Shown: positions 11,196 through 24,025 of the stretch, piece after piece
Numbering within the stretch: the first letter of the stretch is position 1
Layout: each line of letters begins with the position of its first letter
Assembly: GCA_038501625.1 (NCBI GenBank)
Contig: JAZAYU010000901.1
Location: 1-64,000, forward strand
Source: Corbicula japonica
Lineage: Eukaryota; Mollusca; Bivalvia; Venerida; Cyrenidae
Reading direction: 5' to 3'
DNA: 64,000 nt
The notes under the pieces: model-generated
What the model was told of the DNA's origin: nothing
Database searches by the model: none
The model's input: only the letters and a program-made list of their open reading frames with translations
Translations under genes and position numbers: made by a program

Positions 11196-12280
11196 TAGGG
11201 ATGGGAACGGTTATCCGGATAACCGAATATCCGAATAGTAAGATCGTATCCGGATACCATTCTCGTATCCGAATACCCTCAAATTCGTACGAATTTAATT
11301 TCAATATTTTGTTCAAGGTTTGTAAAATATAACTTAAACTGGTAAATCTTTCTAAAACACGCTACACTGCTTGCACTAATCTCGATACTGACATGGTTTT
11401 CCCCAGGCGTAACTCGACCTGGATGTCTCAGCAGGGTTGACAAAGAGGTGTTAATTGTTTGTATAGTGGTTAATTGGGAGACCGGAAGATCTGTATTCCA
11501 GACCGTAATCTTTTGTTTTGTTGATTGGTGTACTTTGAACAGAGCGTGTTAAATGACACCTGTCAAGTTGCACCAACTTTATTATTTTCGTTAACGTGAA
11601 CAAACCTCAGATTATTGAGAATTTATTGCAACAGAATTTTGAGCAAATATAATCTTGACAGTTTGTTATTTTGACATGACCGCATTAAACACTTGAAAGG
11701 ATAAAATCATTTAACGTTAGTCGCCGATATTTAAAAATATTAGATGATGCAATTAACTATTACCATAACTTTTACATGTATTTTTAACCCGCTACATGTG
11801 ATTTATCGATAAATTGGTTATTGTAAACTCTGTGTTTTTACATGTTCCGCTGCTAGTACAGGCGGATTTTCCTAAAATGAATCGCCTTGCATATGAGTGC
11901 ATATGACTATATGCGTATTTTTCGTTAAAAGAATATTATGTATGCGCTTGCAAGCGTCCACGTGAAATAAAACTCCAATTTTATCGAACCTTTTCTTGAA
12001 CTTTTTCGCGGTAGCTAAATTTTTTCAACTCGTTATTGACTTAGAAAGTTAAGTCGTTGGGTCCGAATTTTCACTTATATTTTGTTTCCGTGATATACCC
12101 GGTAGGTTGGTCGAGGAGTCAAACGATCGCGATATAGTGTAACGTTTGTGCTTTTTAAATTTAAAATATTAAATCAGCAAAATTTTCTGTAGTCGATAAA
12201 ATGATACGGTTATTCGGATATTATCCGGATACCGGATACGGTTATCCGAATAGTGATTTAGGTATCCGTTCCCATCCCTA
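11196..12280. mobile_element. hAT-superfamily non-autonomous element, about 1.1 kb
   Basis: Left end TAGGGATGGGAACGG, right end its complement CCGTTCCCATCCCTA, flanked by a perfect 8-bp duplication TTGAAAAT (11188-11195 and 12281-12288). An 8-bp duplication plus a YARNG-type terminus is diagnostic of hAT. Both subterminal regions are rich in tatccggat motifs in both orientations, likely transposase-binding sites. No transposase frame was seen inside. Confidence 0.88.
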
Positions 12281-12339
12281 TTGAAAATACAAGGTTATCC
12301 TGTGTTAAGGGGTAACAAATAGAATTAATAATAAAACTA

Positions 12340-12440
12340 GAGCCTGGTCTAATTCCCCCAGTGGCAAATTATTTCGCCACTGAACGTTCAAAGGCGGTAA
12401 CCCCTCGGGTGCACACTTTCGTGCATTTTAGGTTAAATGG
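12340..12440 (+). mobile_element. Penelope-like retroelement fragment (plus)
   Basis: Carries gcctggtctaattcccccag, the hairpin cagtggcaaattatttcgccactg and ggcggtaacccctcgggtgc, as in the other copies of the family. Confidence 0.6.
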
Positions 12441-12640
12441 TGCTGAATTAAGCTTGCAGTAACTGATATAAATAGGTAAGGTCACTTGTTGTTATTTTGA
12501 AAAATTTATACACCGTACTCCTTTTGAAAGTGCGCATATTTTTGTCACGCTATTGAATAATTTTTGTTATGTCCAGCTGGACATCTTAATTACATAAGTG
12601 ATACATTTTTTTACGTAAGCAAACGGAATATTGCTCAGAG

Positions 12641-12886
12641 GACTTTTGGAAAACGTTGACCAGGTCAAACAGAAGCTTAACTTGAAACTACAAGACATAT
12701 GCAGCAGACAACCTGTTCTGGAAAAAACTGGTATATTCACTGTTCTTGAGACTGTCGTACTCTCCGGGACAATCAGTGACATAGAGAAAGAGTTTAAATG
12801 TGTGATGAAGCTTCCACAAAAGATTGATGAAAGTCACTCAGTGATAACGACTGCTTTTGAAGTAACTGATTCACATTTACTGGAAG
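12641..12886 (+). CDS. exon: fourth PARP14-type KH-like repeat
   Basis: 246 nt, phase 1 at both ends, donor gaag|gtgagt. The acceptor is taken after gctcagag so that the leftover G of exon 8997-9734 gives Gly and the frame continues GLLENVDQVKQKLN. A nearby earlier AG would also be possible but breaks the phase. The 82 residues show the same KH-like pattern (FTVLETVVLSGTISDIEKEF). A long TA-flanked transposon begins only 12 bases beyond the exon end. Confidence 0.75.
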
Positions 12887-12898
12887 GTGAGTGCAATA

Positions 12899-13926
12899 CA
12901 CTTAACAACTTTTCTAAGTATACACCTGCGTATTGGAGCATAACTGGCTTGATAAGTGAACCATTGCTCTAAAACTTTCAATAAAACATGCAAAAATTAC
13001 TAACTGATTTATGGGTAAAATATTTTTTAAAATGACAGACAACTGACTGCTCACAATCATTTAGAGTACTGGTACCCACAAAATGCAAATTCACAAAACC
13101 GTTAATAACGCGTTTTACCACCTTTAGCAGTAACCAATTAAATCGCGAAAATAGTATTAAAGCGGATTTTTTTATTGTGGTGGATCATTTTTAATGCTGT
13201 GGGCTGGTATGTTAATGCACAAGAGGAATGCAGCGGTTTTAATCCAAGGGAACTTAAATTCTGAAGAATATCAGCGAAAAGTCCTTGTTCCGACCGTCTT
13301 CATGCACATAGGTGTATGCAGTTAATGCATGATGGTGAACCGTGTCATCGTTCGGCGAACACCAGACCTTTTCTTGATGTGAACACCGAAGAATATGTCA
13401 ATGGTGTGCTCAACCTCCGGATCTTAATCGAAAAGAAAAATAATGGTCTGATTTTGGCAGAGGAGTACTAAACGTGAGGGACCAACCATGCTTTCTTGGC
13501 CAACTTGGAACTTTATTTCTTCAGGTTTGGGCTTAAGATTCCCCAAAATATGTCATTTAGGAACTGTATAAGCTCAATCAGATCAATGTGTCTTGCAGTT
13601 ATTTGCGATGTTGGTGGTCATAATCATTATTCAATGATGTGAATTTGTATTCTGTAGGTGACAGTACTCGAAATGATTGTGAGCAATCAGTTGTCAGTTA
13701 TTTTGAAAAATATTTTACTTATAAATCAGTTAGTATTTTTTGCATGTTTTATCGAAATGATTGTGAGCAATCAGTTGTCAGTTATTTTGAAAAATATTTT
13801 ACTTATAAATCAGTTAGTATTTTTTTTGCATGTTTTATTGAAAGTTTTAGAGCAATGGTTCACTTATCAAGCCAGTCATGCCCCAGTACGCAGGTGTATA
13901 CAGTGACTTAGAAAAGTTGTTAAGTG
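12899..13926. mobile_element. long-TIR, TA-flanked DNA element, copy 1
   Basis: Ends CACTTAACAACTTTTCTAAG and its inverse, with TIRs of roughly 190 bp and TA on both sides. Interior matches copy 2 (29536-30471) in opposite orientation. Shared interior blocks include caaccatgc and gttcgg/cgaac segments. No transposase frame. Consistent with a non-autonomous Tc1/mariner-like element; the superfamily is inferred from TA only. Confidence 0.75.
13669..13838 (+). repeat. 84/86-bp tandem duplication inside the right arm of copy 1
   Basis: The block starting cgaaatgattgtgagcaatc and ending in ttttgcatgttttat occurs twice in succession. The two units differ mainly by T-run length. Copy 2 has this block only once, so the duplication arose after insertion or in this lineage. 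Confidence 0.9.
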
Positions 13927-16900
13927 TATATTATTTAGCAAATAAAAACGTATTCACTTTCCCTCCTGCAATTTTGCAAAATTAGATATCGCAAATTCAA
14001 AATTCTTTATAAACAAGTTTGGATATCTGTAATCATTTTAATAATAGTTATTTTTTTAAAAACTCTGCACTCACAACATAGTTATTTTTTGCTTTGTTAT
14101 AATTGGGGTTTCATGAAGAAGTATGTGGTTCTAGAACATATTATTTCACATTTGTTAGAAACAAATTAATTTCTCCAGTTCTTATGATCATTAAAATCAT
14201 AAAACATTCATTAAACTGCTAGTCCTAATAACGCATAGGATTTCAAACCGTTTCAAATTACCTAACGTTCAAATGAAATGTAGTATTTTGAAATTCTTTA
14301 TGTATTTTCTATAGGCAGTTGCTCATGTCTTGTTAAGGAAATTGATGTTTATGTGCAATTCAACTGAAAACAACTGAAATTAGCTTTTAAAACACCATTC
14401 ACAGCTTTCCTCATTAAATAAATATTTTTAATGAAACTATAAGCATACAAATTGGATACTTGTTTTATTTTGTTCAGTAAATATTCATAGCTTTACTTTT
14501 CGCTCGGCTATTCAAAGAATACGGTAGCTATCCTACTCAACCTGGCGTCGGCTTCGTGCGTTCGTGCCGGATTGCGTTTAAAATATGCAATTTGTGTCCA
14601 TGACTTTGAAAAAACTTGTCTGAGATAAAATCTTTAAACTTAGAATATATATTCACCATTAAAATCTATGTCATAATCAAACCGGCCCATAACTCGGCTA
14701 CCAATATTTTTTTCAAGGTATGCCCTTGTTTCACTTCAATTTTGTAAGGCTCTCAAATTACCTCCTTTCAAAATGTAGTAAAAAATATATACCTTTTTGA
14801 CAAAAAAGTCGGAAAAGGTAGGAATAAGTAGGAACTTTTTCCTAAGATTAGGAAAACGTAACAGTCTAACTTCATAATTTTTCATGCACACTTTACCTAT
14901 TATGGTGCACTTATCCAGTTGAAGCTTCAAGACCTATGTGCCACTGCCAACTCAATGAGATGTTTATGTGCAGTCAGTATGGCTCTATGGGGCCTCATCT
15001 TGATGAATACATCATAAACAGCAAAACAACCATACCATGGGTTTAGTTTTCTTTCTTAAGTTATAACTTAATAATTGAAACGTTGAGTAGCACAGTCACA
15101 TTACGAAAATAATACGTCAAACCTAGGCAAAATTTAAAATCAAATTTTCAGCACTCATCACATTTAGTATAAACAGCCACATATCCAATTGGAAAAAATC
15201 GGACCACGGATTATCACTTAATTAGTATAGTTTTTAAAAGATAGGACAAGTTGAACGCAAAGAATATAACTTAAATCGCTGTCTATGTGCAAAACTTGGC
15301 ATTCTTTTCAATACGATATTTCAAGCCTACTTCTATAAATGATTTTTGTCATTTATACTGTTAAACTGTCATTTCGACTGTTAAACATTATATATAATCG
15401 GTCATTTTACATATAATAGATTAACAATTCTTCATGTTGATTTACCCAACCCACTCCAAATTGCTTCTTTACAAGGGATCGATGTTTATGTTTTTAATTA
15501 ACTTTTTATTGAAACAATTAACGTCAGATAATTACCTTTTCTCTTTGTAGCAATCAACATTGAAATGTAAATTTGCAGTTGCTAAGGATCTTCTTGTCTG
15601 TTAATATGACGAGACGTTTTACTCTAACCTGAAATGATTGCTAGTCGTAGACGTTTTATAAAATATTTAACTTTCACAGAACTTATTTTGCGAACTAGCA
15701 ATTCTAGTATTACCAAATTTAGTTTGAAGTTGTCTACTCATTTTGTGGCTACACTATTGTTTTTAAAGCAGCTAGCACCTCTTATTCACTGCTTATCTCA
15801 TAGCAATTTAAGCCATGTTTCCTACATGTGCATCGATTTGTTTTGGCTGGGGCCGGCTCTTTATTTGTTTTCAATAGTAGTAACACTCTAAAAATATTCA
15901 AATCTCAATTATTCAGTATCTAGTCTATACCAGAAACATGGCGGTAGAAATGAACGCTATGTATTTTGCTGTTTCTGTTGTTCGCGGTAGATTTTTACCA
16001 TACTGTGTCGCTGGATGCTACTTTTGAAAGAATTTAATATGCCGCAAGTTATTAAGAGAGTCTTCAGCTTTACCGCTGTATAATCATTTATAGATATCAG
16101 GTCAGCCTCCTGATTACGTAAAAATTGTGAAACACGATCAAATGCGATAGATCTATCAGTAGCTGGCAAAATTGGCCCTCCTACTTTCTTCAGCCACTTT
16201 GGATGAGAATAACATTTACATATCTCGGTATCGCATTCACTTTAAAATTAAAAGCTGTAATCTCTGCAGTACATTGCATCTGCATTTACTGACTGAATTC
16301 TACACAGAACTCTGTCAGCACAAGCACCTTGCAGTTTTAAACAAATTTGATTAATGATGTACTGAAATTCAAATGTTATAGAAGGAAACACTGTTAAGAT
16401 TGGGGAACAAATGTCACATATCGCGGACACTGGCTAAAATTTCATAATGAATTAAAAAAAATTCTCAGATACATTTTAGTGTAGAAATTAATTTATTTTC
16501 GGATGTATTAACTTTGGCACTCTGAGTTTAGTCAAATTATTGCTCTTATTAAGTTTTGACAAAAGCAAAAGAAAACTCGATTGCATCACAACTCTGAAAT
16601 TCATGGACAAAAAACACATACCTGAACTTAGTATATATATGTAAATCTACATTGTGGTGATTCGTAAAAAATGTTCGAGTTTTCAGAAATTTATGAAGGA
16701 CTCCCTTATATCAACTTTCGGTTTCATAGTCGAAACATTTTTTTTCTGTATTATTAAAAAAAAACGACACAGCTTTGACAGATGACTCTAAGTTATTGTA
16801 GATGAATGTTTGCGCGACATTGGTATTGTTTTCCTAAACATTTTAAACAGCGATTCCAGAGTTTTTGATGCAAACGTTATTTCCTCTTCGTACTGCCACG

Positions 16901-16941
16901 TAAATAACATACTATTGCAAAATATTTGAATACAGCATCAG
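13927..16941 (+). other. intron, nothing recognised
   Basis: About 3 kb of AT-rich sequence with only short random open frames and no TIR pair, splice-bounded domain or tandem array that I can support. Confidence 0.5.
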
Positions 16942-19722
16942 AACACTATTTCACTACTTTTATTGTGCCGGCAGTGAGAATTATTATCTGGTTTGAAATA
17001 GTTACAGCAAAATATTTTGTTCTTGAAACCGAAAGCAAGAAGACATGAATGGAGTTTTTTTCCGAATTTTTTAAAGCTGAGTTTTCATGTCTGACTCAAT
17101 GTTTTTTCTCAACAACATAATTGTAGTTTGACATAAAGATCAGTTTTTGCATATGTTATGTTTTGCTAATTTGACATTTTTAATCTTCAGTATTGTGAAT
17201 TGATGCAAATGCTTTTACGTGTAAAATCCACTTGTGTTTTTGAGTTGTGTGCTATGCACAGTGTATGCAACATATTATTCAGAATAGTGTTAGTAAATAT
17301 TGACTCATATTTTTTTTGGAAAAATAACACAACCTTGTAAGTAATACTCCTTCATGGATTGTGCATAACGCACCAAAAAAAAATTTGCAACGCCTTAAGC
17401 TTTGTTCTATGTGAAGTGCCACAAAAAAGTATGTTCCGACAGAGAAAGAAAACCCAGAACGCAAGCTGCGCTGCTATATAAATAACTGTAAATATAACAC
17501 TATTTCACTACTTTTATTGTGCCGGCAGTGAGAATTAATATCTGGTTTGAAATAGTTACAGCAAAATATTTTGTTCTTGAAACCGAAAGCAAGAAGACAT
17601 GAATGGAGTTTTTTTTCCGAATTTTTTAAAGCTGAGTTTTCATGCCTGACTCAATGTTTTTTCTCAACAACATACTTGTAGTTTGACATAAAGATCAGCT
17701 TTTGCGTATGATTTTTTTTTTGCTTATTTGACATTTTTGATCTTCAGTATTGTGAATGAATGCAAATGCTTTTACGTGTAAAATCCACATGTGTTTTTGA
17801 GTTGTGTGCTATGTACAGTGAATGCAACATATTATTCAGAATAGTGTTAGTAATTATTGACTCATATTTTTTGGAAAAATAACTCAACCTTCTAAGTAAA
17901 ACTCCTTCATGGATTGTGCATAACGCACCCAAAAAAAATTATTTGCAACTCCTTAAGCTTTGTTCTATGTGAAGTGCCACAAAAAAGACAGTCCCGACAG
18001 AGAAAGAAAACCCAGAACGCAAGTTGCGCTGCTATATAAATAACAGTAAATAGAACACTATTTCACTACTTTTATTGTGCCGGCAGTGAGAATTAATATC
18101 TGGTTTGAAATAGTTACAGCAAAATATTTTGTTCTTGAAACTGAAAGCAAGAAGACATGAATGGAGTTTTTTTTTCCGAATTTTTTAAAGCTGAGTTTTC
18201 ATGTCTGACTCAATGTTTTTTCTCAACAACATACTTGTAGTTTGACATAAAGATCAGCTTTTGCATATGTTATGTTTTGCTAATTTGACATTTTTGTTCT
18301 TGAGTATTGTGAATGGATGCAAATGCTTTTACGTGTAAAATCCACTTGTGTTTTTGAGTTGTGTGCTATGTACAGTGTATGCAACATATTATTCAGAATA
18401 GTGTTAGTAATTATCGACTCATATTTTTTGGAGAAATAACTCAACCTTCTAAGTAATACACCTTCATGGATTGTGCATAACGCACCCAAAAAAAAATATC
18501 TGCAACTCCTTAAGCTTTGTTCTATGTGAAGTGCCACAAAAAAGTATGTTCCGACAGAGAAAGAAAACCCAGAACGCAAGCTGCGCTGCTATATAAATAA
18601 CTGTAAATATAACACTATTTCACTACTTTTATTGTGCCGGCAGTGAGAATTAATATCTGGTTTGAAATAGTTACAGCAAAATATTTTGTTCTTGAAACCG
18701 AAAGCAAGACGACATGAATGGAGTTTTTTTCCGAATTTTTTAAAGCTGAGTTTTCATGCCTGACTCAATGTTTTTTCTCAACAACATACTTGTAGTTTGA
18801 CATAAAGATCAGCTTTTGCGTATGATTTTTTTTTTGCTTATTTGACATTTTTGATCTTCAGTATTGTGAATGAATGCAAATGCTTTTACGTGTAAAATCC
18901 ACATGTGTTTTTGAGTTGTGTGCTATGTACAGTGAATGCAACATATTATTCAGAATAGTGTTAGTAATTATTGACTCATATTTTTTGGAAAAATAACTCA
19001 ACCTTCTAAGTAAAACTCCTTCATGGATTGTGCATAACGCACCCAAAAAAAATTATTTGCAACTCCTTAAGCTTTGTTCTATGTGAAGTGCCACAAAAAA
19101 GACAGTCCCGACAGAGAAAGAAAACCCAGAACGCAAGTTGCGCTGCTATATAAATAACAGTAAATAGAACACTATTTCACTACTTTTATTGTGCCGGCAG
19201 TGAGAATTAATATCTGGTTTGAAATAGTTACAGCAAAATATTTTGTTCTTGAAACTGAAAGCAAGAAGACATGAATGGAGTTTTTTTTCCGAATTTTTTA
19301 AAGCTGAGTTTTCATGTCTGACTCAATGTTTTTTCTCAACAACATACTTGTAGTTTGACATAAAGATCAGCTTTTGCATATGTTATGTTTTGCTAATTTG
19401 ACATTTTTGTTCTTGAGTATTGTGAATGGATGCAAATGCTTTTACGTGTAAAATCCACTTGTGTTTTTGAGTTGTGTGCTATGTACAGTGTATGCAACAT
19501 ATTATTCAGAATAGTGTTAGTAATTATCGACTCATATTTTTTGGAGAAATAACTCAACCTTCTAAGTAATACACCTTCATGGATTGTGCATAACGCACCC
19601 CAAAAAAAATATCTGCAACTCCTTAAGCTTTGTTCTATGTGAAGTGCCACAAAAAAGTCAGTCCCGACAGAGAAAGAAAACCCAGAACGCAAGTTGCGCT
19701 GCTATATAAATAACAGTAACAC
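16942..19722. repeat. satellite array: five units of about 556 bp with dimeric higher-order structure
   Basis: Unit starts (aacactatttcactactttt) at 16942, 17496, 18054, 18611 and 19168; the array ends near 19720. Units alternate between two variants. The A form has atatgttatgttttgctaat, the B form tatgattttttttttgctta. The B-A pair 17496-18610 recurs at 18611-19717, with corresponding sites 1113-1114 bases apart and almost identical, so the latest growth copied a dimer. Each unit includes gctgctatataaataac and a minus-strand open stretch of up to 99 codons, which looks like a by-product of repeat sequence; no domain was recognised. Confidence 0.93.
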
Positions 19723-20541
19723 AATTGATTTTACGCGTTCTCGTTTCCTTTGAAACAATGAATTGTTTCTAGACTTGCGTTCAACACTTTTATGTGAACG
19801 GAGTGACCTTTATCTTGTACACTTGTACACTTAAAAGGATTGTCATCAAGCTCAGTTCATTGCTTTCAAAATATCACTTAATTCTTTGGCTGTCAGACTA
19901 ACAGTTCCACAGTCAATGTCTAGGCGTTCATCTTGTAAGATTGAATTTAATCACATAAACATGTACTCATGTGTGATTGTGGATGACTTATAAAGTAAAC
20001 GTGCAATTTAGTATTACACATTAGCGCATTTAGTGTTGTTGTTTTTTTTCAAATACACCTTGGTGTTAGAGAGTGTAAAAAGATTTTTGACGTTTTCGTT
20101 AAAATTTGTGTAATAAGAAAACTTAAATATTAAAAGGAATTGTTCACATTATCATATTATCTTTTTCGGAGATAGTATCATCAAGTTTCTCGGTTAATGT
20201 GAATGTTTTAAAGATAAGATAGAAAAATTTAATAGTCTAATGTACATGTTTTCGGATACATCTATGCCGGATATAAGAGCAACGATGAAAATTGATTTAT
20301 AATAGATCGATCTTGACCAACTTTGTTTAAAAAGTCTGTTTACACTAGTGTTATATAAAAAAAAATCAAAACATTTTAGTTGCAATTTTGCCGACCCCTT
20401 TGTTTAGGCCTACCGTACTTTTATATGTTCACCATCAGTATCTACATCATTATCAACAAGACACATTACTCTACCGGTATAGCGTAATTTTAACACAATA
20501 ATACTTGTAACACGTTGTTTAACACGTTGTTTAAGGTTTTG

Positions 20542-20763
20542 ATGGCCCCGTTGAAAACTGAATTGTACTATTACGGGGAAGTGCATCAGCACGAAAAATT
20601 GTCTATGTCAGCATTAAATGTTGATTTAGAGTTTCCAAAATTCTTAGCTTTTAAAACATTATTTCCTTTGGAATATGTAGGTGTAAATTGTGGGAATATC
20701 CGCGAGTTTGCGTTCAAAAACGACCTTCCTGAAAAAACCTTCCACAAATTGTTGGAGAAATAA
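20542..20763 (+). CDS. unassigned small open frame, possible terminal exon
   Basis: Seventy-three codons from ATG to TAA, with balanced composition unlike its AT-rich surroundings (for example LKTELYYYGEVHQHEKLSMS and FKNDLPEKTFHKLLEK). It is preceded by a possible acceptor (gtttaag) at 20535, and AATAAA overlaps the stop. No family recognised. It does not continue the KH/macrodomain chain, because it would end the frame. It could be a fossil exon from a transposon or an alternative terminal exon. Confidence 0.25.
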   Translation: MAPLKTELYYYGEVHQHEKLSMSALNVDLEFPKFLAFKTLFPLEYVGVNCGNIREFAFKNDLPEKTFHKLLEK

Positions 20764-21261
20764 AATCGTAAAACAAAATACGGAAAACTAAACACAAATC
20801 TTGCTTTATATTAATGCAGTGCTGGTGCAAATTCGTGCCTTTTTAACATTCGTATAAGATTTTAAGTGTCACACATTTTTCCATAATTGCGCCAATTCCA
20901 TTCGTTATTATCACTTTAACTTACACCAGTAAGACTTTTTAAGCGTTATTAACACAATAAAAGATAATTTGGTTGAACAAAATAAGGTATATGTATCGGA
21001 GTTTTACAACTTTATAAGACAAAACTAGGTGTTTTACGCCACAAAACAGTTTTAAAAACGTTGTTTTTTACACATGCGGATAGGGGAAGATAATTCACCT
21101 CCGGGATTTTATTTTTCGTTTTGTAACTTTGTTTGCTATATATTTAATCGGCTATTTTTAATCTGCTTAACTGTTACAACAATCTTTAAATCGGTGTTCT
21201 GATGGTTTTACAATAGAAAAGTCACTCTGATTATTCTTTTTGTACAAATTGCATAACAAAA

Positions 21262-21849
21262 GTAAAAGGGGAAGATTCACGAAGGCTCAAAAGTGGCCTA
21301 AATATCTAAATATTTCAAATGGCATTTACATCGCAGAAAGTTAGCTTTTTATAATCTATAATGGTTGTTTCCTTGGACAGATTGTAAAGGAAGACTAACT
21401 TATTAACCAAAATGAAAAAAAATAAGTGTGTCAACTGTGTTCTAAAATATGAAAATGTTGCAAAATATGCATATTTCTGTTAAATTTTCAACATATTTTG
21501 ATGATTTTCATATTGGGCACAGGTCTCGACCAAAATAATTTAATGAATTATATTTTTAGTAACACATGCTGAATTCGTGGTCAAAATTTGGTTTTAGTCC
21601 TTTAAAATCTGCTCTGAAAATGGAAAAAAAATATTAATTTATACATATTTTTCTTATTTTAAGCAATTTTGAAGACCCGTTATCCAACTGCATTAACAGT
21701 GTTTGATATAAAACTATAAAATTATAAGATATCGAAAGTACAACAATTTATGTATTCAAAGGCATTAAAATTTGTGATATGTAACAAAACTTAAAATTTG
21801 TAATATTTTTAGGCCAATATTAGGCCTTCGTGAACCTGCTCCTTTTAAA
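21262..21849. mobile_element. putative MITE, about 590 bp
   Basis: The left segment gtaaaaggggaagattcacgaaggctc recurs inverted at the right end as ggccttcgtgaacctgctccttttaaa. Similarity extends over about 45 bases through a shared ggcctaaatat segment, with several mismatches. No coding frame; target duplication unclear. Confidence 0.45.
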
Positions 21850-23921
21850 GGTGGATAAACATGAAATGTCATATAAATTATGAATTCATCAGAAACATGT
21901 TAAATCTAGAAAATCAACAAATCAAAGTGTTAGAATATTGCGTTTGTAAAATTTATGATAATAAAACAAATTATAAGCCAAAAACATTTATCTCAGTTGT
22001 TTATCTGTATTGATATTTTATCGTCAGCTTTAGCTTTGGTGTTTACATGGAGAAATGCAAATTACAAGTTTATATTAATGACACATACAGGGTCTGATGT
22101 AAGATTTCTAGAAATCCCCACGACAATTAATTATTGCTTAGTACCCAAAGGCATTCCCACTGAACCCTTTCAGGATCCAGCCCTAGGATACAATAGTATG
22201 CACATGTTTTTGCCCTGACTAACGAACGCAGTGTATACATTTAGCACTGATAGGCCTACTGACATCCATCCTTCTGGGAGTGAATGAGTACTGTTGTCAT
22301 GAGAGATATTTACATTTAAGAAGTACCGTATTTCTCAATTCTAAAGATAGTATGGGGTTCAATCTCATAACAAGCCAAGGGTATTGTCACCACCATTGTG
22401 TAACCATGATAATAACATACAATTGTACTGAGTACAATTGTACTGGTCGAAGCAAAGAATGTACAACATTTAATGGTTATACAATCAACAATATTTTATG
22501 GTTAGTGTCATCACAGAAGAGTGCTTGAAAATATGATCTAGCTGCTGAATCTCTAGGGTCATTTTCATCATTTTGTAGGGAATTCAGTCAATCAATAATT
22601 AAAACAAACCTAATTTCAGTATAAAAGAGACCCTTCAGCTAAAATTTTAGGGGTCAAAATGTGTTTTTTGGTGAAAATTTGCTTTTTTCTGAGAGCCTTC
22701 AGTGAGAGATTGTCAACCATTTTTGCTGAAAAATATATAATAAAGTAAATCATTATTTTAATTCTTAATTGTACACAAAAGTAATGTTTTAGTACCATGA
22801 AAAGCAGACCATGAGGTAAAGTTACTAATTGCTATGATTTAGATTCACTTGTACATAACTAAATTGCTAAATTTTAAGGTTTGGATTATAGCCAAGAGGT
22901 TTTTCAAGACAGGTGGTCAAATATTCATTCACTGGTGAATATACTTTAAACTCCGAGCGGGAGAAATAAAATGTGGCCTTTTTTCAAACGTGTTTTAGCA
23001 TCAAAGTAAAATGGAGTGGGTGGGGAAATTTATAAGATTTTAAAAATCACCGCTTCAAAGCCTGGTAACGCTGCATCGCTATTACATAATCACCCTCCGC
23101 ATATTCTGAAACTCAGAATAGATCTACTTTATCCAAATTCACAATGCAGGATAAGATGTCTTGACATTGTATTATGCGCGAACGGTTCACGTTGTGACCT
23201 ATCTTTCATTCTTTCGCAGACAAAATGGCGGCCTCATAATAACAGATATAATGTTTGACGATGGACAGTTTACAGTTTTTTCACCGTAACAGCAGACTTT
23301 CCTGTTATTATCGAGTCGTAAATTATCATACACGCAAAGCCAATGTACAGTAAGTTTTTTCTTTGCCGTTTAGTTTTGCAATTAAAAATAAATTATGATT
23401 TTATTCTGTAACATTATTTCAGTGACTGGTCTTGAACTGTTAGTAAATGAACCCAATCATAAATAACAAACAATGTGATTAAACTCTTCCAAATATATTG
23501 CGTAGTTATTTCCTTTTAGTTCAATATTTATGGTATATTAAGGAGTTATTTCTGTTATTTGTAATCGACATTCTCCTATTCACCTATAATATTTTTTTAT
23601 TTCACATGAATGTTTAGTCATAGTTGTTTTAATCTAAAATATGAATTTTGTTTCTAATGAATATAATAGTCGAGCGTGCTGACTTCGCGGACAACTCTTG
23701 TTACTAATGTTCGGGCCTTAACGAAATCTTTTTATAACTTCAAAATTGTGATCACATTTTAGTTAAGTAATGAAAGCAAACAACAAATAGTGACCTTAGA
23801 TTATTAGATACTTAACTGAAGTGATTTGTTGAACTTGATTATGTTGCAGCACAGTTTATGAAGCTGTGTACGTTTTAAAGAAAATACAGTTCACAAGGTA
23901 TGCCAACTTTGTTTATTACAG
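21850..23921 (+). other. intron, nothing recognised
   Basis: AT-rich; short duplication of acaattgtactg near 22410-22445. It ends in the acceptor tttattacag before exon 23922. Confidence 0.5.
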
Positions 23922-24025
23922 AAATACATCAGGAATCTGATACTATTACATCCCCTTTCTGCTTCCAAACAAGGAGACATATGATCAAAATACAGATCAT
24001 ACAGGGAGACATTGTGCACCAAAAG
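23922..24025 (+). CDS. exon: linker and first strand of macrodomain 1
   Basis: 104 nt between tttattacag and aaaag|gtgagg, incoming phase 1 and outgoing phase 0. After a linker it ends in MIKIQIIQGDIVHQK, the standard opening strand of a macrodomain (hydrophobic strand, then G-D-I). The next exon starts ADVIVVGAASDLDL, so the fold runs on without a break. The exon is too short to be found by open-frame length alone; it was identified by phase and motif. Confidence 0.85.

Noticed and set aside
17279..19692. Minus-strand frames of 61-99 codons in each satellite unit
   Set aside because: They recur because the unit recurs, contain no recognised domain and differ by truncation between variants.
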